Origin: Limosilactobacillus caecicola
Lineage (GTDB): Bacteria; Bacillota; Bacilli; Lactobacillales; Lactobacillaceae
Length of the DNA: 64,000 nt
Assembly: GCF_943192935.1 (NCBI RefSeq)
Contig: NZ_CALPCI010000005.1
Span: forward strand, 33,639 to 97,638
Reading direction: 5' to 3'
Part shown: piece by piece, positions 51,939 through 61,387 of the stretch
How the letters are laid out: each line of letters begins with the position of its first letter
Position numbering within the stretch: the first letter of the stretch is position 1
Notes under the pieces: generated by a model
What the model saw: only the letters and a program-made list of their open reading frames with translations
Database searches by the model: none
Told to the model about the DNA's origin: nothing
Program-made: the position numbers and the translations under genes

Positions 51939-52671
51939 CATGGCGATCACCCGCTGCAATATTCAGATAAATTTCATTTAACGAAGCATTTGGATCATCG
52001 TTTGCTTGGCGCATTTCATCGAGGGTGCCGGTAAATTTGACGCGCCCATCATTTAAGAGGACGAAACGGTCACAATATTTTTCCGCCGTATCGAGGACGT
52101 GGGTCGACATCAGAATGCTGGCGCCCGCCTGCTTCTTTTGTTCGATTAACTGCAAGAGGTCTTGCACCGCCAACGGGTCCAACCCATAGAATGGTTCATC
52201 GACGATAAATAGTTGGGCATCCGTCATAAATGCACAGACAATCATGACTTTTTGCTTCATTCCCTTAGAAAAGTCTGCCGGAAACCAATCTAGTTTATTG
52301 TCTAACCGGAAAGTTTTTAATAAGGCTGTTGCCCGTTGCCAAGCAGCATCGTGGTCCAGTTGGTAGGCTTTGATCGTGACCTCAATGTGCTCACGCAAGG
52401 TCAATTCATCATATAAAATTGGCGTTTCTGGAACGTAGGCAATTTGTTGCTTATACGCCACGGGATCATTCTGCAGGTCATGATCATTCAAGATAATCGT
52501 ACCTGAAAATGGTCGCAGTAAGCCAATCAAGTGGTTAATAGTCGTCGATTTTCCAGCCCCGTTCAGGCCGATTAAGCCGACCAATTCACCAGGTTCCACG
52601 GTAAAACTAACCTTGTGGAGAACCGGAATTTGGGAATAACCACCGACTAAATCAGTAACTTTTAATGTCAT
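51934..52671 (-). CDS. ecsA: ABC transporter ATP-binding protein EcsA
   Basis: 245 aa. Walker A GLNGAGKST, signature FSKGMKQKV, Walker B LFIVDEPFYGLDP, H-loop STHVLD. Powers EcsB. Divergent from hit, the conserved Firmicutes arrangement hit/ecsAB. Confidence 0.96.
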   Translation of the reverse strand: MTLKVTDLVGGYSQIPVLHKVSFTVEPGELVGLIGLNGAGKSTTINHLIGLLRPFSGTIILNDHDLQNDPVAYKQQIAYVPETPILYDELTLREHIEVTIKAYQLDHDAAWQRATALLKTFRLDNKLDWFPADFSKGMKQKVMIVCAFMTDAQLFIVDEPFYGLDPLAVQDLLQLIEQKKQAGASILMSTHVLDTAEKYCDRFVLLNDGRVKFTGTLDEMRQANDDPNASLNEIYLNIAAGDRHE

Positions 52672-52799
52672 GCGACACCCCTTCTTTGTTCTTTTGATCT
52701 TTTAAGTTCGATTATAGCATACCGGCCATTTTGGTATACGAATCACGTTGAAATGAGTTATACTGAAACCATCAATCTTAAAAGAAATGAGGGATCAGG

Positions 52800-53231
52800 A
52801 TGACTGATTGTGTATTTTGCAAAATTATTAATGGTGAAATCCCGAGTTACACGGTATACGAAGATGACGTGGTCAAGGCGTTCCTCGACATTTCTCAAGG
52901 GACCCCTGGTCACACCCTCGTGGTGCCTAAAAAGCACGTCAAGGACATTTTCGCCTACGATGACGAATTAGCGGCTGCGGTCTTCTCCCGCTTACCAAAG
53001 ATTGCGCGGGCCATCAAGGCTTCTAATCCAAATATTGTCGGGATGAACATTTTAAATAACAACGGTGAAGTTGCTTATCAATCCGTTTTCCATTCCCACA
53101 TTCATTTAATTCCCCGTTACTCAACCAAGGATTCCTTCAGTATTAACTTTACTGACAATTCGGCGCAATACGATGAAGCCAAGTACAAGGCCGTCCAAAA
53201 ATCCATCATTGACCAACTGGAGCAGGATTAA
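52800..53231 (+). CDS. hit: HIT-family nucleotide hydrolase
   Basis: 143 aa. Histidine triad HSHIHLIPR near residue 100, N-terminal CVFCKIINGEIPSYTVYED zinc-type start, GHTLVVPKKHV. Hydrolyses purine nucleotide phosphoramidates or AMP-lysine type bonds. Divergent from ecsA. Confidence 0.97.
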   Translation: MTDCVFCKIINGEIPSYTVYEDDVVKAFLDISQGTPGHTLVVPKKHVKDIFAYDDELAAAVFSRLPKIARAIKASNPNIVGMNILNNNGEVAYQSVFHSHIHLIPRYSTKDSFSINFTDNSAQYDEAKYKAVQKSIIDQLEQD

Positions 53232-53232
53232 G

Positions 53233-53442
53233 ATGAAGCCTAGTAAACAACTCTGGCAAGCTGCCAAGCAAGTCGGTACGGCCTGCCATGAATTACAGCA
53301 AAATCTCCAAAAGTTGCAAGAGCGACAACACGACACCATCAAAGTCACCCATGCCTTGCAACGCCGGTGGATCCGGTATAACTACGCTAACCAGCCACAT
53401 TATGAAAGGCTCCAAAAGATTTTCACTAAGATGAGCAAATAA
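53233..53442 (+). CDS. Small coiled-coil protein downstream of hit, unknown
   Basis: 69 aa from ATG 53233, one base after the hit stop; GGAG about 10 bp upstream. Basic, Gln-rich helical (LQQNLQKLQERQHDTIK; HALQRRWIRYNYANQPHYERL). No membrane segment. Cotranscribed with hit and terminated at 53444-53480. Similar small genes follow hit in lactobacilli; no function known. Confidence 0.75.
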   Translation: MKPSKQLWQAAKQVGTACHELQQNLQKLQERQHDTIKVTHALQRRWIRYNYANQPHYERLQKIFTKMSK

Positions 53443-53443
53443 A

Positions 53444-53480
53444 ATAGACCAGCGCTTTTGAAACGCTGGTCTATTTTTTC
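53444..53480. terminator. Bidirectional terminator
   Basis: AATAGACCAGCG / CGCTGGTCTATTTTT stem between the hit operon and convergent prsA. Confidence 0.9.
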
Positions 53481-53489
53481 TATCCAGGA

Positions 53490-54485
53490 TTAGTTCGAGC
53501 TGCTGGATGAAGCAGAACTGTCACTGCTGGAGCTAGCACTACTTGAAGAACTGGACGAGCTTGATGAACTCGTTGAGCTAGTAGAACTGCTGCTGGAACT
53601 TGGGTTCAAGTATTGAGAAAGGATGTTTTGGAGATCCTTATCCTTGATTGAAACGTTCCCCTTCTTCAGAACCTTGGAGATCACCTTTTCCATGAATGAT
53701 TGGTTATTCATGTTAGTTTCCACGATTTGCGTCTTCAAATCAGAAATGTGGGCACTCTTGGCACCCTTAGCTGGGTGCTTGATCATGTAGATCACTTGGT
53801 AACCGCTGTCGGTCTTAACTGGTTCAGTCGTGTATTCACCAGTCTTCAGCTTAAAGGCAGCCTTCTTGTATGCGGAGTCCACAGAGCTGCTCGTGTTATC
53901 GAAGGCTGGGACAATCCCACCGGTACTCTTGTTGGAAGTATCGGTCGACTTGGACTTCGCTAACTTCTTAAACTTCTTGAGCTTATTGCCACTGGTACTG
54001 TTCAATTCATCAATGATGGATTGAGCTTCTTCTTTAGAACCAACCAAAATTTCAGCAGTTTGCACCTTTGGTTGGTACTTCTTCCACTGCTTGTTGATTG
54101 CGGAGTTCGAGAACGTGGAGTAATGACGAACCGCAGCTTCAAGTAATAACCGGGACTTAATTTGTTGTTTGAAGGACTTTTCAGTCAACCCTTGTTGTTG
54201 CAAAACGGCACTGAAGGAAGAACCGTATTGTGACTTATAGGAGTTGTATTCCTTATTGACTGCCGACTTGGAGATTTGACTACCGTATTGCTTTTGCAAA
54301 ACCTTGTCCAAGATCATTTGTTGCAAAACAGCCTTCCCTTCGGAAGTGCTCTTCATACTGCTGTAATATTCAGCTTGGGTAATCTTACCACCACTCGTGG
54401 TAGCGACTGCCTTATTTCCACAGGCAGCTAATGGCATCATGACGGCAACTCCCGCAATGATGGCTAATAATTTCTTTGATTTCAA
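53490..54485 (-). CDS. prsA: Foldase lipoprotein PrsA
   Basis: 331 aa. Lipoprotein signal with lipobox LAAC (Cys22), SurA-like N-domain (about 25-135), parvulin PPIase domain (about 140-240: VQTAEILVGSKEEAQSII, TGEYTTEPVKTDSGYQVIYM), then a C-terminal lobe. The last about 37 residues are nearly pure Ser with a few Thr/Ala/Asp, a low-complexity tail longer than usual for PrsA. Assists folding of secreted proteins at the membrane-wall interface. Confidence 0.95.
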   Translation of the reverse strand: MKSKKLLAIIAGVAVMMPLAACGNKAVATTSGGKITQAEYYSSMKSTSEGKAVLQQMILDKVLQKQYGSQISKSAVNKEYNSYKSQYGSSFSAVLQQQGLTEKSFKQQIKSRLLLEAAVRHYSTFSNSAINKQWKKYQPKVQTAEILVGSKEEAQSIIDELNSTSGNKLKKFKKLAKSKSTDTSNKSTGGIVPAFDNTSSSVDSAYKKAAFKLKTGEYTTEPVKTDSGYQVIYMIKHPAKGAKSAHISDLKTQIVETNMNNQSFMEKVISKVLKKGNVSIKDKDLQNILSQYLNPSSSSSSTSSTSSSSSSSSSSSASSSSDSSASSSSSN

Positions 54486-54581
54486 ATTATTTCACATCCC
54501 TTAATAAATTAATCACCAATCTAATATAACATACTCAGCAAAATATTCACGCCATCTAACAAAACGTTTATGAAAATTTCA

Positions 54582-55541
54582 TTATTTCTTCGTAATGTCC
54601 GCTGGCTTAAAAAAGGCCTGATTGTCCATGGCAAATAAGCGGTCAGAGAACTCGCCGGCCGCAGTTTTACCAAGCGCCGTTTGCATCATCATAATGGACG
54701 CGTCCAATTCATCCAGGTGGTGGAGAATTTCTGCTTCAAGCAGGGCTGGGCGAACCGGGGAACCGTACTCTAACAATCCGTGGTGGGATAAGACCATATG
54801 ACGAAGCAGCACGACCTCTTCGCTCTCGTAATCCAGGCCCTCGGCCTCACAGACGGCACAAATTTCGCCGTCAATCAATGGAATATGGCCCAATAATTTG
54901 CCACTAGTGGTGTACTGAGTTCCCACAGCACCGGATAATTCGACCGTCTTCCCTAGGTCATGAAGTAACGCTCCCGCGTATAGCAATGATGCATTAATAC
55001 CCGGATACTGGCTAATCACACTCTTCGCTAACCGCAAAATGGATAGGGTGTGGTAGGCCAAACCGCCGGTAAAAGCGTGGTGGTTGGTTTTGGCAGCCGG
55101 GGAGGTAAAGAAGGCTTCCCCGTGCTTGGCAATCAATTTATTGACGATCAACCGCCACTTTGGCTCCGTAATGGCCATCACAAACGGACGCAGGTCGTTT
55201 TTAATCTGCGCCTCGCTTTCTGGTGCCTGCTCAACATACAGTTCCGGTTGGTTTGGTTCCTCACTAGTCGCCAGCCGCACCTCGTCAATATTGACTTGCG
55301 GGCGTCCCTGGTAGCTCGTCCGTTGTCCCGTTAGATGGACCACCAAACCAGGTTGAAAAGTTTGGACCTGGTCATCGCTAACGTCCCATAAATTACCTGA
55401 CAATTCACCCGACTGATCACTAAAGGTCATTGCCAAATAATTGGCACCCTTCTTGGTCGACCGCACTTGCGCATCTTTAATTAAGGCGAAAATACTAATA
55501 TTGTCGCCTTCTTGAAAATCATTAATTTGCTTTTCTGCCAT
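54582..55541 (-). CDS. yhaM: 3'-5' exoribonuclease YhaM-like
   Basis: 319 aa from ATG 55541 (MAEKQINDF). OB-fold (about 12-95, YLAMTFSDQSGELSGNLWD) and HD domain (about 155-290, HHAFTGGLAYHT, LLHDLGKT, LLRHMVLSHHG). Degrades RNA 3'-5' with Mn2+. Cotranscription with ylbF is unlikely because a terminator intervenes. The first codons overlap an SD GAGGTG. Confidence 0.95.
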   Translation of the reverse strand: MAEKQINDFQEGDNISIFALIKDAQVRSTKKGANYLAMTFSDQSGELSGNLWDVSDDQVQTFQPGLVVHLTGQRTSYQGRPQVNIDEVRLATSEEPNQPELYVEQAPESEAQIKNDLRPFVMAITEPKWRLIVNKLIAKHGEAFFTSPAAKTNHHAFTGGLAYHTLSILRLAKSVISQYPGINASLLYAGALLHDLGKTVELSGAVGTQYTTSGKLLGHIPLIDGEICAVCEAEGLDYESEEVVLLRHMVLSHHGLLEYGSPVRPALLEAEILHHLDELDASIMMMQTALGKTAAGEFSDRLFAMDNQAFFKPADITKK

Positions 55542-55557
55542 CATGCACCTCAAATGA

Positions 55558-55598
55558 AAAAAGGCGGTACTGAACCAGTTCGGTTCATTACCACCCCA
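55558..55598 (-). terminator. Terminator of ylbF-like gene
   Basis: GGTGGTAATGAACC / GGTTCAGTACCGCC on the minus strand followed by TTTTTT. Confidence 0.88.
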
Positions 55599-55611
55599 CG
55601 ATTAAAAACGA

Positions 55612-55962
55612 TTAGTCCATGGCCTTCTTGTAGAGCTCTTGAATTGGCGCCGTGATGGTTTGGTTTAATTGTTGCATCATGTTGTCCATTTGTTGCTCTT
55701 TTTCCATCAACTTCTTCACAACGTCTTTCTTGCTGACTTCATTAGCCAGGTTTTGCACGTTCTTGATTTCGTCTTCACTCAGTTGTTGACCTTGCATTTG
55801 CTTTTGTTGAGCTTCCCGTTGGGCCTTTTGGAACTTCTTAAAAAGATCAAAGGACTCTTGATCAGCCATCATGTCGTTAAAGGCAGTCTCCAAAGCAGTG
55901 AATTCTTGGGTTTCCCGCATTTGCTTTGCCAAATCATTGGCAGTGTCATAAATATTAACCAT
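55612..55962 (-). CDS. YlbF/YmcA family protein
   Basis: 116 aa from ATG 55962 (MVNIYDTANDLAKQMRET), SD AGGAGG upstream. All-helical with FKKFQKAQREAQQKQMQGQQL and a C-terminal helix ending ELYKKAMD, the YlbF family. In bacilli YlbF, YmcA and YaaT form a complex that assists RNase Y. It is adjacent to yhaM, an RNA-decay enzyme. Confidence 0.92.
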   Translation of the reverse strand: MVNIYDTANDLAKQMRETQEFTALETAFNDMMADQESFDLFKKFQKAQREAQQKQMQGQQLSEDEIKNVQNLANEVSKKDVVKKLMEKEQQMDNMMQQLNQTITAPIQELYKKAMD

Positions 55963-56017
55963 GAATCTTCCTCCTAAAATTTCATTATTCACATTGTATC
56001 ATGCTTTCGGCCGGAAT

Positions 56018-58150
56018 TTAAAACATTGAGCGAATTCCGCTCCATAATTGACTTGCCTTGTTGCCAAGTTCATTGGCGCCCTGCTTAACCTGCTCAGTTA
56101 ACTGGTCCGTCCAACTACTGCTGGAGCTAGTATTTGCTTGTGCCTTTTCCTGGGCATCTTTGACCGTAAACTTGGTGCCACTCGTGTTTGGTAAGAGGCT
56201 ACTCATTTCGGTTTTGAACAGTGAGTTAATATCCGTGCTTTCAACGCTGGAAAGGTACTGATTCTTTTTAGCATTATCGTAACCTTCCCAAGTGGCCACC
56301 ACGACATCCGGTGTGTAACCGATAATCCATTGGTCACGGTCGTTATTATCATCTTTCCCGGTGTCGGTCGTTCCGGTTTTACCCGCCAGGGTATAGCCAC
56401 TCGGCCGCGCTGTTTTGGCCGTCCCGTGCTTGAAGACCCCGATCAGCATACTCGTCATTTCGTTGTCAACCTTCTTAGAAATAATCCGTTTCGTCTTAAT
56501 TTTTTGGTCGCGCTTAATGACTTTTCCAGAAGAATCCTCAATCTTGGTGATAAAGTGCGTCGTTGGCAGGCTCCCACCGGAAGCAAAGACGGAGTAGGCA
56601 CGCGCCATTTGGGCGGGTGAAACCCCCTTCGTCATCCCACCGAGGGCCAGTGCCAGGTTCTTGTCACTCTTCGTCACTGGAATGCCAAACTTTTGTGCCA
56701 TACTGTAACCAGCGTTTACCCCGATCTTATTCAACAACCACACGGCTGGAGCATTCAGACTTTCGTAAACCGCTTTGTACATTGGGACAGTGCCGCTGTA
56801 CTGGTTATTGTAGTTGCGCGGTGTGTAGTGATTACTACCGTACGACTGCTTTTTATCCTGCAGACTTGAATCATAGAAATAACCGTGTTCCAGAGCCGGT
56901 GTATACACCGCAATCGGCTTCATTGTTGAACCAGGTTGCCGGGACATTTGAGTTGCTCGGTTATATCCCCGGAAAACATGGGTGCCACGGCCACCGACAA
57001 TGGCGGTAACCCCACCGGTTTTCGGGTTCATGGCAATTGAAGCCGATTGAACCGTCGCTCCGGTACTGGATGGAAAGTTATCGTCGTCATCGTAGACATT
57101 TTGCATGGCTTTTTGTTGGCCCTGGTCAAGGGTCGTATAGATCTTATAACCGTTATTCATGACCTCTTTTTCGGACAAGTGATAACGGCTAATGGCCTCA
57201 CTAATGACCGCATCAAAGTAATATGGGTACTTGTAAGTATCCTCATACTTATAACCATTGGAAACGGTCAGCGGGGTCTTCTTGTACTGATTGGCCGCTG
57301 ATTGACTCAACTTTTTATTTTCCACCATTAATTGCAAAACTACGTTCCGGCGTTGCTTGGCGGCTTGTGGGTGGTTAACGGGGTCATAAATCCCTGGGGA
57401 AGTCAGCATTCCCGCTAACGTGGCCGCCTGCGGCACCGTCAGTTCACTCGCGTTACAGTTGAAGTAGCGCTTAGCAGCGTCTTGAATGCCCCAGACACCG
57501 TGACCAAAGTACGCGTTGTTCAAATACATGGTCAAAATCTGTTTCTTGGAATACTGGTTTTCGACCTCAATTGAGATAAAAATTTCTTTGGCTTTTCGTG
57601 AGAAGGTTTGTTGCTGGGTCAAAAAGGCATTCTTGACCAGTTGTTGGGTCAGGGTACTCCCCCCACCAGAAATGTAATTCCGGCGCAACAGTTTGTTTTT
57701 AATAAGTAATAAGCCCGCGCGGCCAAGGCCCCGAATAGAAAAACCATGTTCGTGATAGAAGCCGCGGTCTTCTGTCGAAAGAACCGCATTCGGGACGTTT
57801 GAAGAAATTTTATTCAATTGGACATAGGTCCCCTTTTGTGAATAAAGACTCCCGGCCTGCTGATTCTTATGATCATAAATGATGGTATTTTGCTGGAGTC
57901 GTGACTCAAGCTTGCTGACCCCGGCCGTCTTCGCCACGATGGTTAAATAGGTACTCATGATTAAAAACAGGGCCAGAACAACAACAATGATCCAACGGGT
58001 AAGCTGATAACGGTGCCAAAAACGCCGCAACCATTCACGAAAACGGGCCCAATAAGGGTGGCACCACGCCCGCAAACGAGCCCAATGGTCTTTCACCCAG
58101 GCCTTCAATCGTTCTTTGAATTCATTATTACCTTGTCGTGTCGGTTTCAT
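56018..58150 (-). CDS. Class A penicillin-binding protein (PBP1A)
   Basis: 710 aa from ATG 58150 (MKPTRQGNNEF), SD GGAGG upstream. Basic cytoplasmic tail, one membrane anchor (about 53-75), GT51 glycosyltransferase (about 90-280; STEDRGFYHEHGF), transpeptidase (about 350-640) with SxxK in RQPGSTMKPI, SLNAP and KTGTT. Polymerises and crosslinks peptidoglycan. Ser/Thr-rich C-terminal tail. Single gene. Confidence 0.97.
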   Translation of the reverse strand: MKPTRQGNNEFKERLKAWVKDHWARLRAWCHPYWARFREWLRRFWHRYQLTRWIIVVVLALFLIMSTYLTIVAKTAGVSKLESRLQQNTIIYDHKNQQAGSLYSQKGTYVQLNKISSNVPNAVLSTEDRGFYHEHGFSIRGLGRAGLLLIKNKLLRRNYISGGGSTLTQQLVKNAFLTQQQTFSRKAKEIFISIEVENQYSKKQILTMYLNNAYFGHGVWGIQDAAKRYFNCNASELTVPQAATLAGMLTSPGIYDPVNHPQAAKQRRNVVLQLMVENKKLSQSAANQYKKTPLTVSNGYKYEDTYKYPYYFDAVISEAISRYHLSEKEVMNNGYKIYTTLDQGQQKAMQNVYDDDDNFPSSTGATVQSASIAMNPKTGGVTAIVGGRGTHVFRGYNRATQMSRQPGSTMKPIAVYTPALEHGYFYDSSLQDKKQSYGSNHYTPRNYNNQYSGTVPMYKAVYESLNAPAVWLLNKIGVNAGYSMAQKFGIPVTKSDKNLALALGGMTKGVSPAQMARAYSVFASGGSLPTTHFITKIEDSSGKVIKRDQKIKTKRIISKKVDNEMTSMLIGVFKHGTAKTARPSGYTLAGKTGTTDTGKDDNNDRDQWIIGYTPDVVVATWEGYDNAKKNQYLSSVESTDINSLFKTEMSSLLPNTSGTKFTVKDAQEKAQANTSSSSSWTDQLTEQVKQGANELGNKASQLWSGIRSMF

Positions 58151-58271
58151 GTGATCCTCCAAACTATTACAATCCAGACAATTTTATCACATTGCCTTTC
58201 TAAAAGCCGATCCCCGAACGCTAGTTTATCAAATTCTTATCCATCTTGAGGAAAAGTCCCCATAATAATAG

Positions 58272-58313
58272 CAAAAGGCCCAGGAATGCTGATTAAACAG
58301 TCTTCTCGGGCCT
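58272..58313 (-). terminator. Terminator of argS
   Basis: AGGCCCGAGAA / TTCCTGGGCCT stem plus TTTTGC on the minus strand, after argS. Confidence 0.8.
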
Positions 58314-58345
58314 GATTTGGTTTGCTAAATTGTCTTGCAGGGTGA

Positions 58346-60037
58346 TTACATTTCATCTGGTGCCTTGACACCCAGTAGTGCCAGTGCGGACTTCAATACT
58401 TCGCTGACTGCCTTAACCAGGGCTAAGCGAGCGTGCCTTTCATCATCATCGACCAAAATCCGGGTATGGGCATAGTACTGGTTGAAGTCCTTAGCTAATG
58501 CTAGGGCATATTTACCAATTAAGGATGGGTCATATTCCTTGGCTGCCCGTTCAATAACTTCGCCATATTGTCCTAAGCGGGTAATGATTCCCCAAGCTTC
58601 ATCACCGGAAAGAACCAATTGATCAGTTTCTGCAAAGGTTGGTTGTCCAGCCTTCCGCAAAATACTTTCTGCCCGGGCATGGGCGTATTGGACATAGGGA
58701 CCGGTTTCCCCTTCGAATTTAACCACTTCGGACAGTTTGAAGTCGATCGAGTTTGTCCGTTCGTTCTTCAAATCATGGAAGATTACGGCACCGACACCCA
58801 CCTGTTGGGCGACTTCGTCAGCGTTGGCCAACGTTGGATTCTTTTCCGCGATTTGTTGCCGCGCCAACTTGATCGAGTCATTCAAGACATCTTCCAATTG
58901 GACAATGTTCCCCTTCCGGGTCGACATCTTTTGGCCGTTGAGGCTCATTAACCCAAATGGAATGTAGTGAATTTGTTTCGACCACGTGAAGTCCATTTCG
59001 CTCAGCACCGCCTTTAATTGGTCGAAGTGGTTGCGTTGTTCTGCCCCGACCACGTAGAGTGCTTGGGCAAAACCGTACATCCGCTTCCGGAAAAGGGCTG
59101 CCGACAAGTCACGGGTAATGTAAAGCGAGGAACCGTCCGACTTCTTAATCAGGGCTGGATTGAGATTGTACTTATCGAGGTCAACAATCTGGGCCCCCTT
59201 GCTTTCCTTCAACAGATGCTTATCCTGGAGCAACTGGTCAATTTCACCCATCTTGTCGTTGTAGAAGGCTTCACCATTGTATGAATCAAAATCGATATCC
59301 AGGAGCCGGTAAATCTTCATAAACCGCTTCAAAGATTCGGCCCGGAACCACTTCCATAACCGGTAAGCTTCCGCGTCACCATCTTCGAGCTTTTTAAACC
59401 ATTCCCGTCCCAAATCATTGTATTCTGGGTGGATATCAGCTTCGGTATTAATCTTGACATAGTACTTTTGCAGGGTATTGATTGGGTCAGCTTTAACCTC
59501 GTCTTCATTGCCCCACATTTCGTAGGCCGCCATCAGCTTCCCAAATTGGGTTCCCCAGTCACCAAGGTGGTTAATTCGAATTGGGTTAAACCCAACTTTG
59601 GCCAAAATGTTGGCAATCGCGTTTCCGATCACTGTTGAACGCAAGTGGCCCATCCCCATTGGCTTGGCGATGTTTGGTGAGGAAAGGTCAATGGCTACGT
59701 TGGCCAAGTGTCCCAAGTCCTGAGAACCGTAATTATCCGGATCAGCAAGGATCGTCTTAATGATATTCTCGCCGACCACCTGCTTGTCCAAGAAGAAATT
59801 GATGTATGGTCCCGCCACAATAACCTTCTCAAAACCATCCTGGTTGATTTGAGCCAGCAAGTCCTGAGCAATCATTTGCGGTGCCTTGTGCAGCGTCTTA
59901 GCCAGGAAAAAGGTTGGAAAGGCGTAGTCCCCGTTATTGGCATCTTTGGGCCGTTCAATCTTGGCAGCGATCTCTTCTGCTGAAAGATCTGGTAAAGCTG
60001 GTTGTAAAGCTTGAATGACTTGTTCACGTTCGTTCAT
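58346..60037 (-). CDS. argS: Arginyl-tRNA synthetase
   Basis: 563 aa from ATG 60037 ([11 protein letters not shown]), SD GGAGG upstream. Add1/N-terminal domain (1-85), class I core with the HIGH-type [14 protein letters not shown] and KMSTRKGN, and C-terminal DALR anticodon-binding domain (about 440-563, [11 protein letters not shown]). Charges tRNA-Arg; two tRNA-Arg genes lie at the ends of this core segment. Regulated by the T-box upstream. Confidence 0.98.
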   Translation of the reverse strand: MNEREQVIQALQPALPDLSAEEIAAKIERPKDANNGDYAFPTFFLAKTLHKAPQMIAQDLLAQINQDGFEKVIVAGPYINFFLDKQVVGENIIKTILADPDNYGSQDLGHLANVAIDLSSPNIAKPMGMGHLRSTVIGNAIANILAKVGFNPIRINHLGDWGTQFGKLMAAYEMWGNEDEVKADPINTLQKYYVKINTEADIHPEYNDLGREWFKKLEDGDAEAYRLWKWFRAESLKRFMKIYRLLDIDFDSYNGEAFYNDKMGEIDQLLQDKHLLKESKGAQIVDLDKYNLNPALIKKSDGSSLYITRDLSAALFRKRMYGFAQALYVVGAEQRNHFDQLKAVLSEMDFTWSKQIHYIPFGLMSLNGQKMSTRKGNIVQLEDVLNDSIKLARQQIAEKNPTLANADEVAQQVGVGAVIFHDLKNERTNSIDFKLSEVVKFEGETGPYVQYAHARAESILRKAGQPTFAETDQLVLSGDEAWGIITRLGQYGEVIERAAKEYDPSLIGKYALALAKDFNQYYAHTRILVDDDERHARLALVKAVSEVLKSALALLGVKAPDEM

Positions 60038-60054
60038 AATATCCTCCTTCAAAT

Positions 60055-60250
60055 AAAAAACGCCCCTAACGAACACTGCTGTTCATTAGAGACGAGAGTT
60101 CCCGCGGTACCACTCTAGTTGAATGTTAATTCCACTTAAAAAGTCATTTACTTGTTAGTTCTCGCACGCTTCTGGGGGCTCCTGACCCGTCTTGCACCAT
60201 CACGGATTCGCTAACCAGGAAGCTGGCCCATACTCCTCAAGAACCATCAC
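60055..60250 (-). promoter_or_regulatory. T-box leader of argS
   Basis: Minus strand T-box AGAGTGGTACCGCGGG (60116-60101), then a terminator CTCTAATGAAC...GTTCGTTAGGGG with T-run (60055-60094). Upstream about 130 nt contain the stem I-III region. Adjacent argS implies tRNA-Arg sensing; I did not fix the specifier codon. Confidence 0.92.
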
Positions 60251-60261
60251 CACACTAAATA

Positions 60262-60290
60262 AAAAAGCATCATCATAAACAGACGGTGCT
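60262..60290 (-). terminator. Terminator of tRNA-Gly
   Basis: AGCACCGTC / GATGATGCT (one mismatch, one G-U) followed by TTTTTTATTT on the minus strand, separating the tRNA from the argS leader. Confidence 0.65.
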
Positions 60291-60298
60291 CCGTGGTA

Positions 60299-60369
60299 AG
60301 CGGGTAACGAGAATCGAACTCGCGACTCAACCTTGGGAAGGTTGTGTTTTACCACTGAACTATACCCGC
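60299..60369 (-). tRNA. tRNA-Gly(CCC)
   Basis: Minus strand: acceptor GCGGGTA / TACCCGC with discriminator T, D-arm AGTTCAGTGGTAAAACA, anticodon stem CAACC / GGTTG around loop TTCCCAA (anticodon CCC), T-arm CGAG-TTCGATT-CTCG. 71 nt, no CCA. Reads GGG codons. Confidence 0.93.
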
Positions 60370-60415
60370 ATAAATCAAATCGGTAAAACTACCTATTTGA
60401 TAATAACATATTTTT

Positions 60416-60754
60416 CTACTTGTCAGTAGTCTTTTTTGAATTTTTTGTCGTTTTTCGTTTCCGAGTTGACTTGTTGGCCTTCGCAGCCTTTTCCTTGGCT
60501 TCCTTTTCTTCCTTGGCTGCTTCTTCACGGTCTTCGTCCGTCCGTGGCACCGCCTCAAGGATTTTAGCAGCGGACTTCCGGACGACTGCCCGTTTATTTA
60601 ATTCGTTGACACTGGTTTTATCTGCAGGATCAAAATCATCGATCGACATCATAATTGAATTATCGTAAACTTTTTCTACCGTTCCAGTGAAATCGTGCTC
60701 TAATTGACCGAACTTTTCGGCTTTAACCACGTCACCAATCTTAAAGTAAGTCAT
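60416..60754 (-). CDS. DUF2187 (YkvS-like) protein with Lys-rich tail
   Basis: 112 aa. N-terminal about 65 residues (FKIGDVVKAEKFGQLEHDFTG, VEKVYDNSIMMSI, NKRAVVRKSAAKIL) match DUF2187, an SH3-like small domain. Residues about 72-112 are an Ala/Glu/Lys repeat-like tail ending in TRKRKTTKNSKKTTDK, likely disordered and nucleic-acid binding. Function unknown. SD missing a strong match. Lies upstream of tRNA-Gly. Confidence 0.8.
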   Translation of the reverse strand: MTYFKIGDVVKAEKFGQLEHDFTGTVEKVYDNSIMMSIDDFDPADKTSVNELNKRAVVRKSAAKILEAVPRTDEDREEAAKEEKEAKEKAAKANKSTRKRKTTKNSKKTTDK

Positions 60755-60885
60755 TCAATCCACCCCATCATTCCTAAAATCAGTAATGATCAATATTTTA
60801 CTCATTTTCGACCAATTTTTCAAGTTATCTGAATTGTCGACAAAAGAATGATAAAATAAACGTATTCTAATCTGGAGGAGTTATT

Positions 60886-61218
60886 ATGATCAATCTGTTG
60901 CTTTCTATCGTCTGTGGTCTATTCTTGATCATCAGTGTCGCTTGCGGCATGCATTCCGCCATTGACAAGCGCACCAGTACCTGGCTAGTCATTACCAGAC
61001 TCCTTCTCTTCATCCTGTTAATTGCCAAAATTGTATTTTTCCTTCACGGATTACCAATGGCCAATTGGCTGTTCCTCTTGCAAATTATTTTACTAATCGT
61101 TTTGTTGGTCATGGTGGAAATGATTTTTCGCCGCAAACTCCTGACCTTCGGGGTTCCATGGCTGGCATTGATTTTAGAATTGACCACCACCGTCATTGCC
61201 GTCATTTGTATTTTCTAG
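60886..61218 (+). CDS. Four-helix membrane protein, possibly YisL/DUF1516 family
   Basis: 110 aa, almost entirely hydrophobic with four predicted helices (about 3-22, 33-55, 60-82, 88-110). SD GGAGGAG 8 bp upstream. The size and topology fit the YisL (DUF1516) family, but no unique motif confirms it. Single gene immediately before tRNA-Arg(UCG), on the core side of the prophage junction. Confidence 0.7.
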   Translation: MINLLLSIVCGLFLIISVACGMHSAIDKRTSTWLVITRLLLFILLIAKIVFFLHGLPMANWLFLLQIILLIVLLVMVEMIFRRKLLTFGVPWLALILELTTTVIAVICIF

Positions 61219-61245
61219 GATCAAGCCTATAATAGACATTAATTG

Positions 61246-61318
61246 GCGCTCTTAGTGTAACTGGATAGCACATGAGATTTCGGTCCTCATTATCAGGGTT
61301 CGAGTCCCTGGGAGCGCA
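61246..61318 (+). tRNA. tRNA-Arg(UCG); likely prophage attachment site
   Basis: Acceptor GCGCTCT / GGAGCGC, discriminator A; D-arm GTGTAACTGGATAGCAC; anticodon stem TGAGA / CCTCA (one A-C pair) with loop TTTCGGT, anticodon UCG; T-arm CAGGG-TTCGAGT-CCCTG. 73 nt. Prophage lysis genes begin 180 bp downstream of its 3' end. Confidence 0.93.
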
Positions 61319-61346
61319 TTTTTAATAAGTTTTATATAATTCTTCA

Positions 61347-61387
61347 AACCCCGTAAATGTTGTTAAATCGGCACTTGTGGGGTTTTG
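61347..61387 (+). terminator. Terminator-like hairpin after tRNA-Arg
   Basis: CAAACCCCG...GTGGGGTTTTG hairpin 30 bp past the tRNA. The region 61319-61450 otherwise holds no supported gene; it ends with a GGCACACATT tandem (61423-61442) typical of phage attachment flanks. Confidence 0.6.

Noticed and set aside
60055..60369. Idea that tRNA-Gly and the argS T-box leader form one transcript with functional linkage
   Set aside because: A hairpin with a T-run (60262-60290) separates them on the minus strand.
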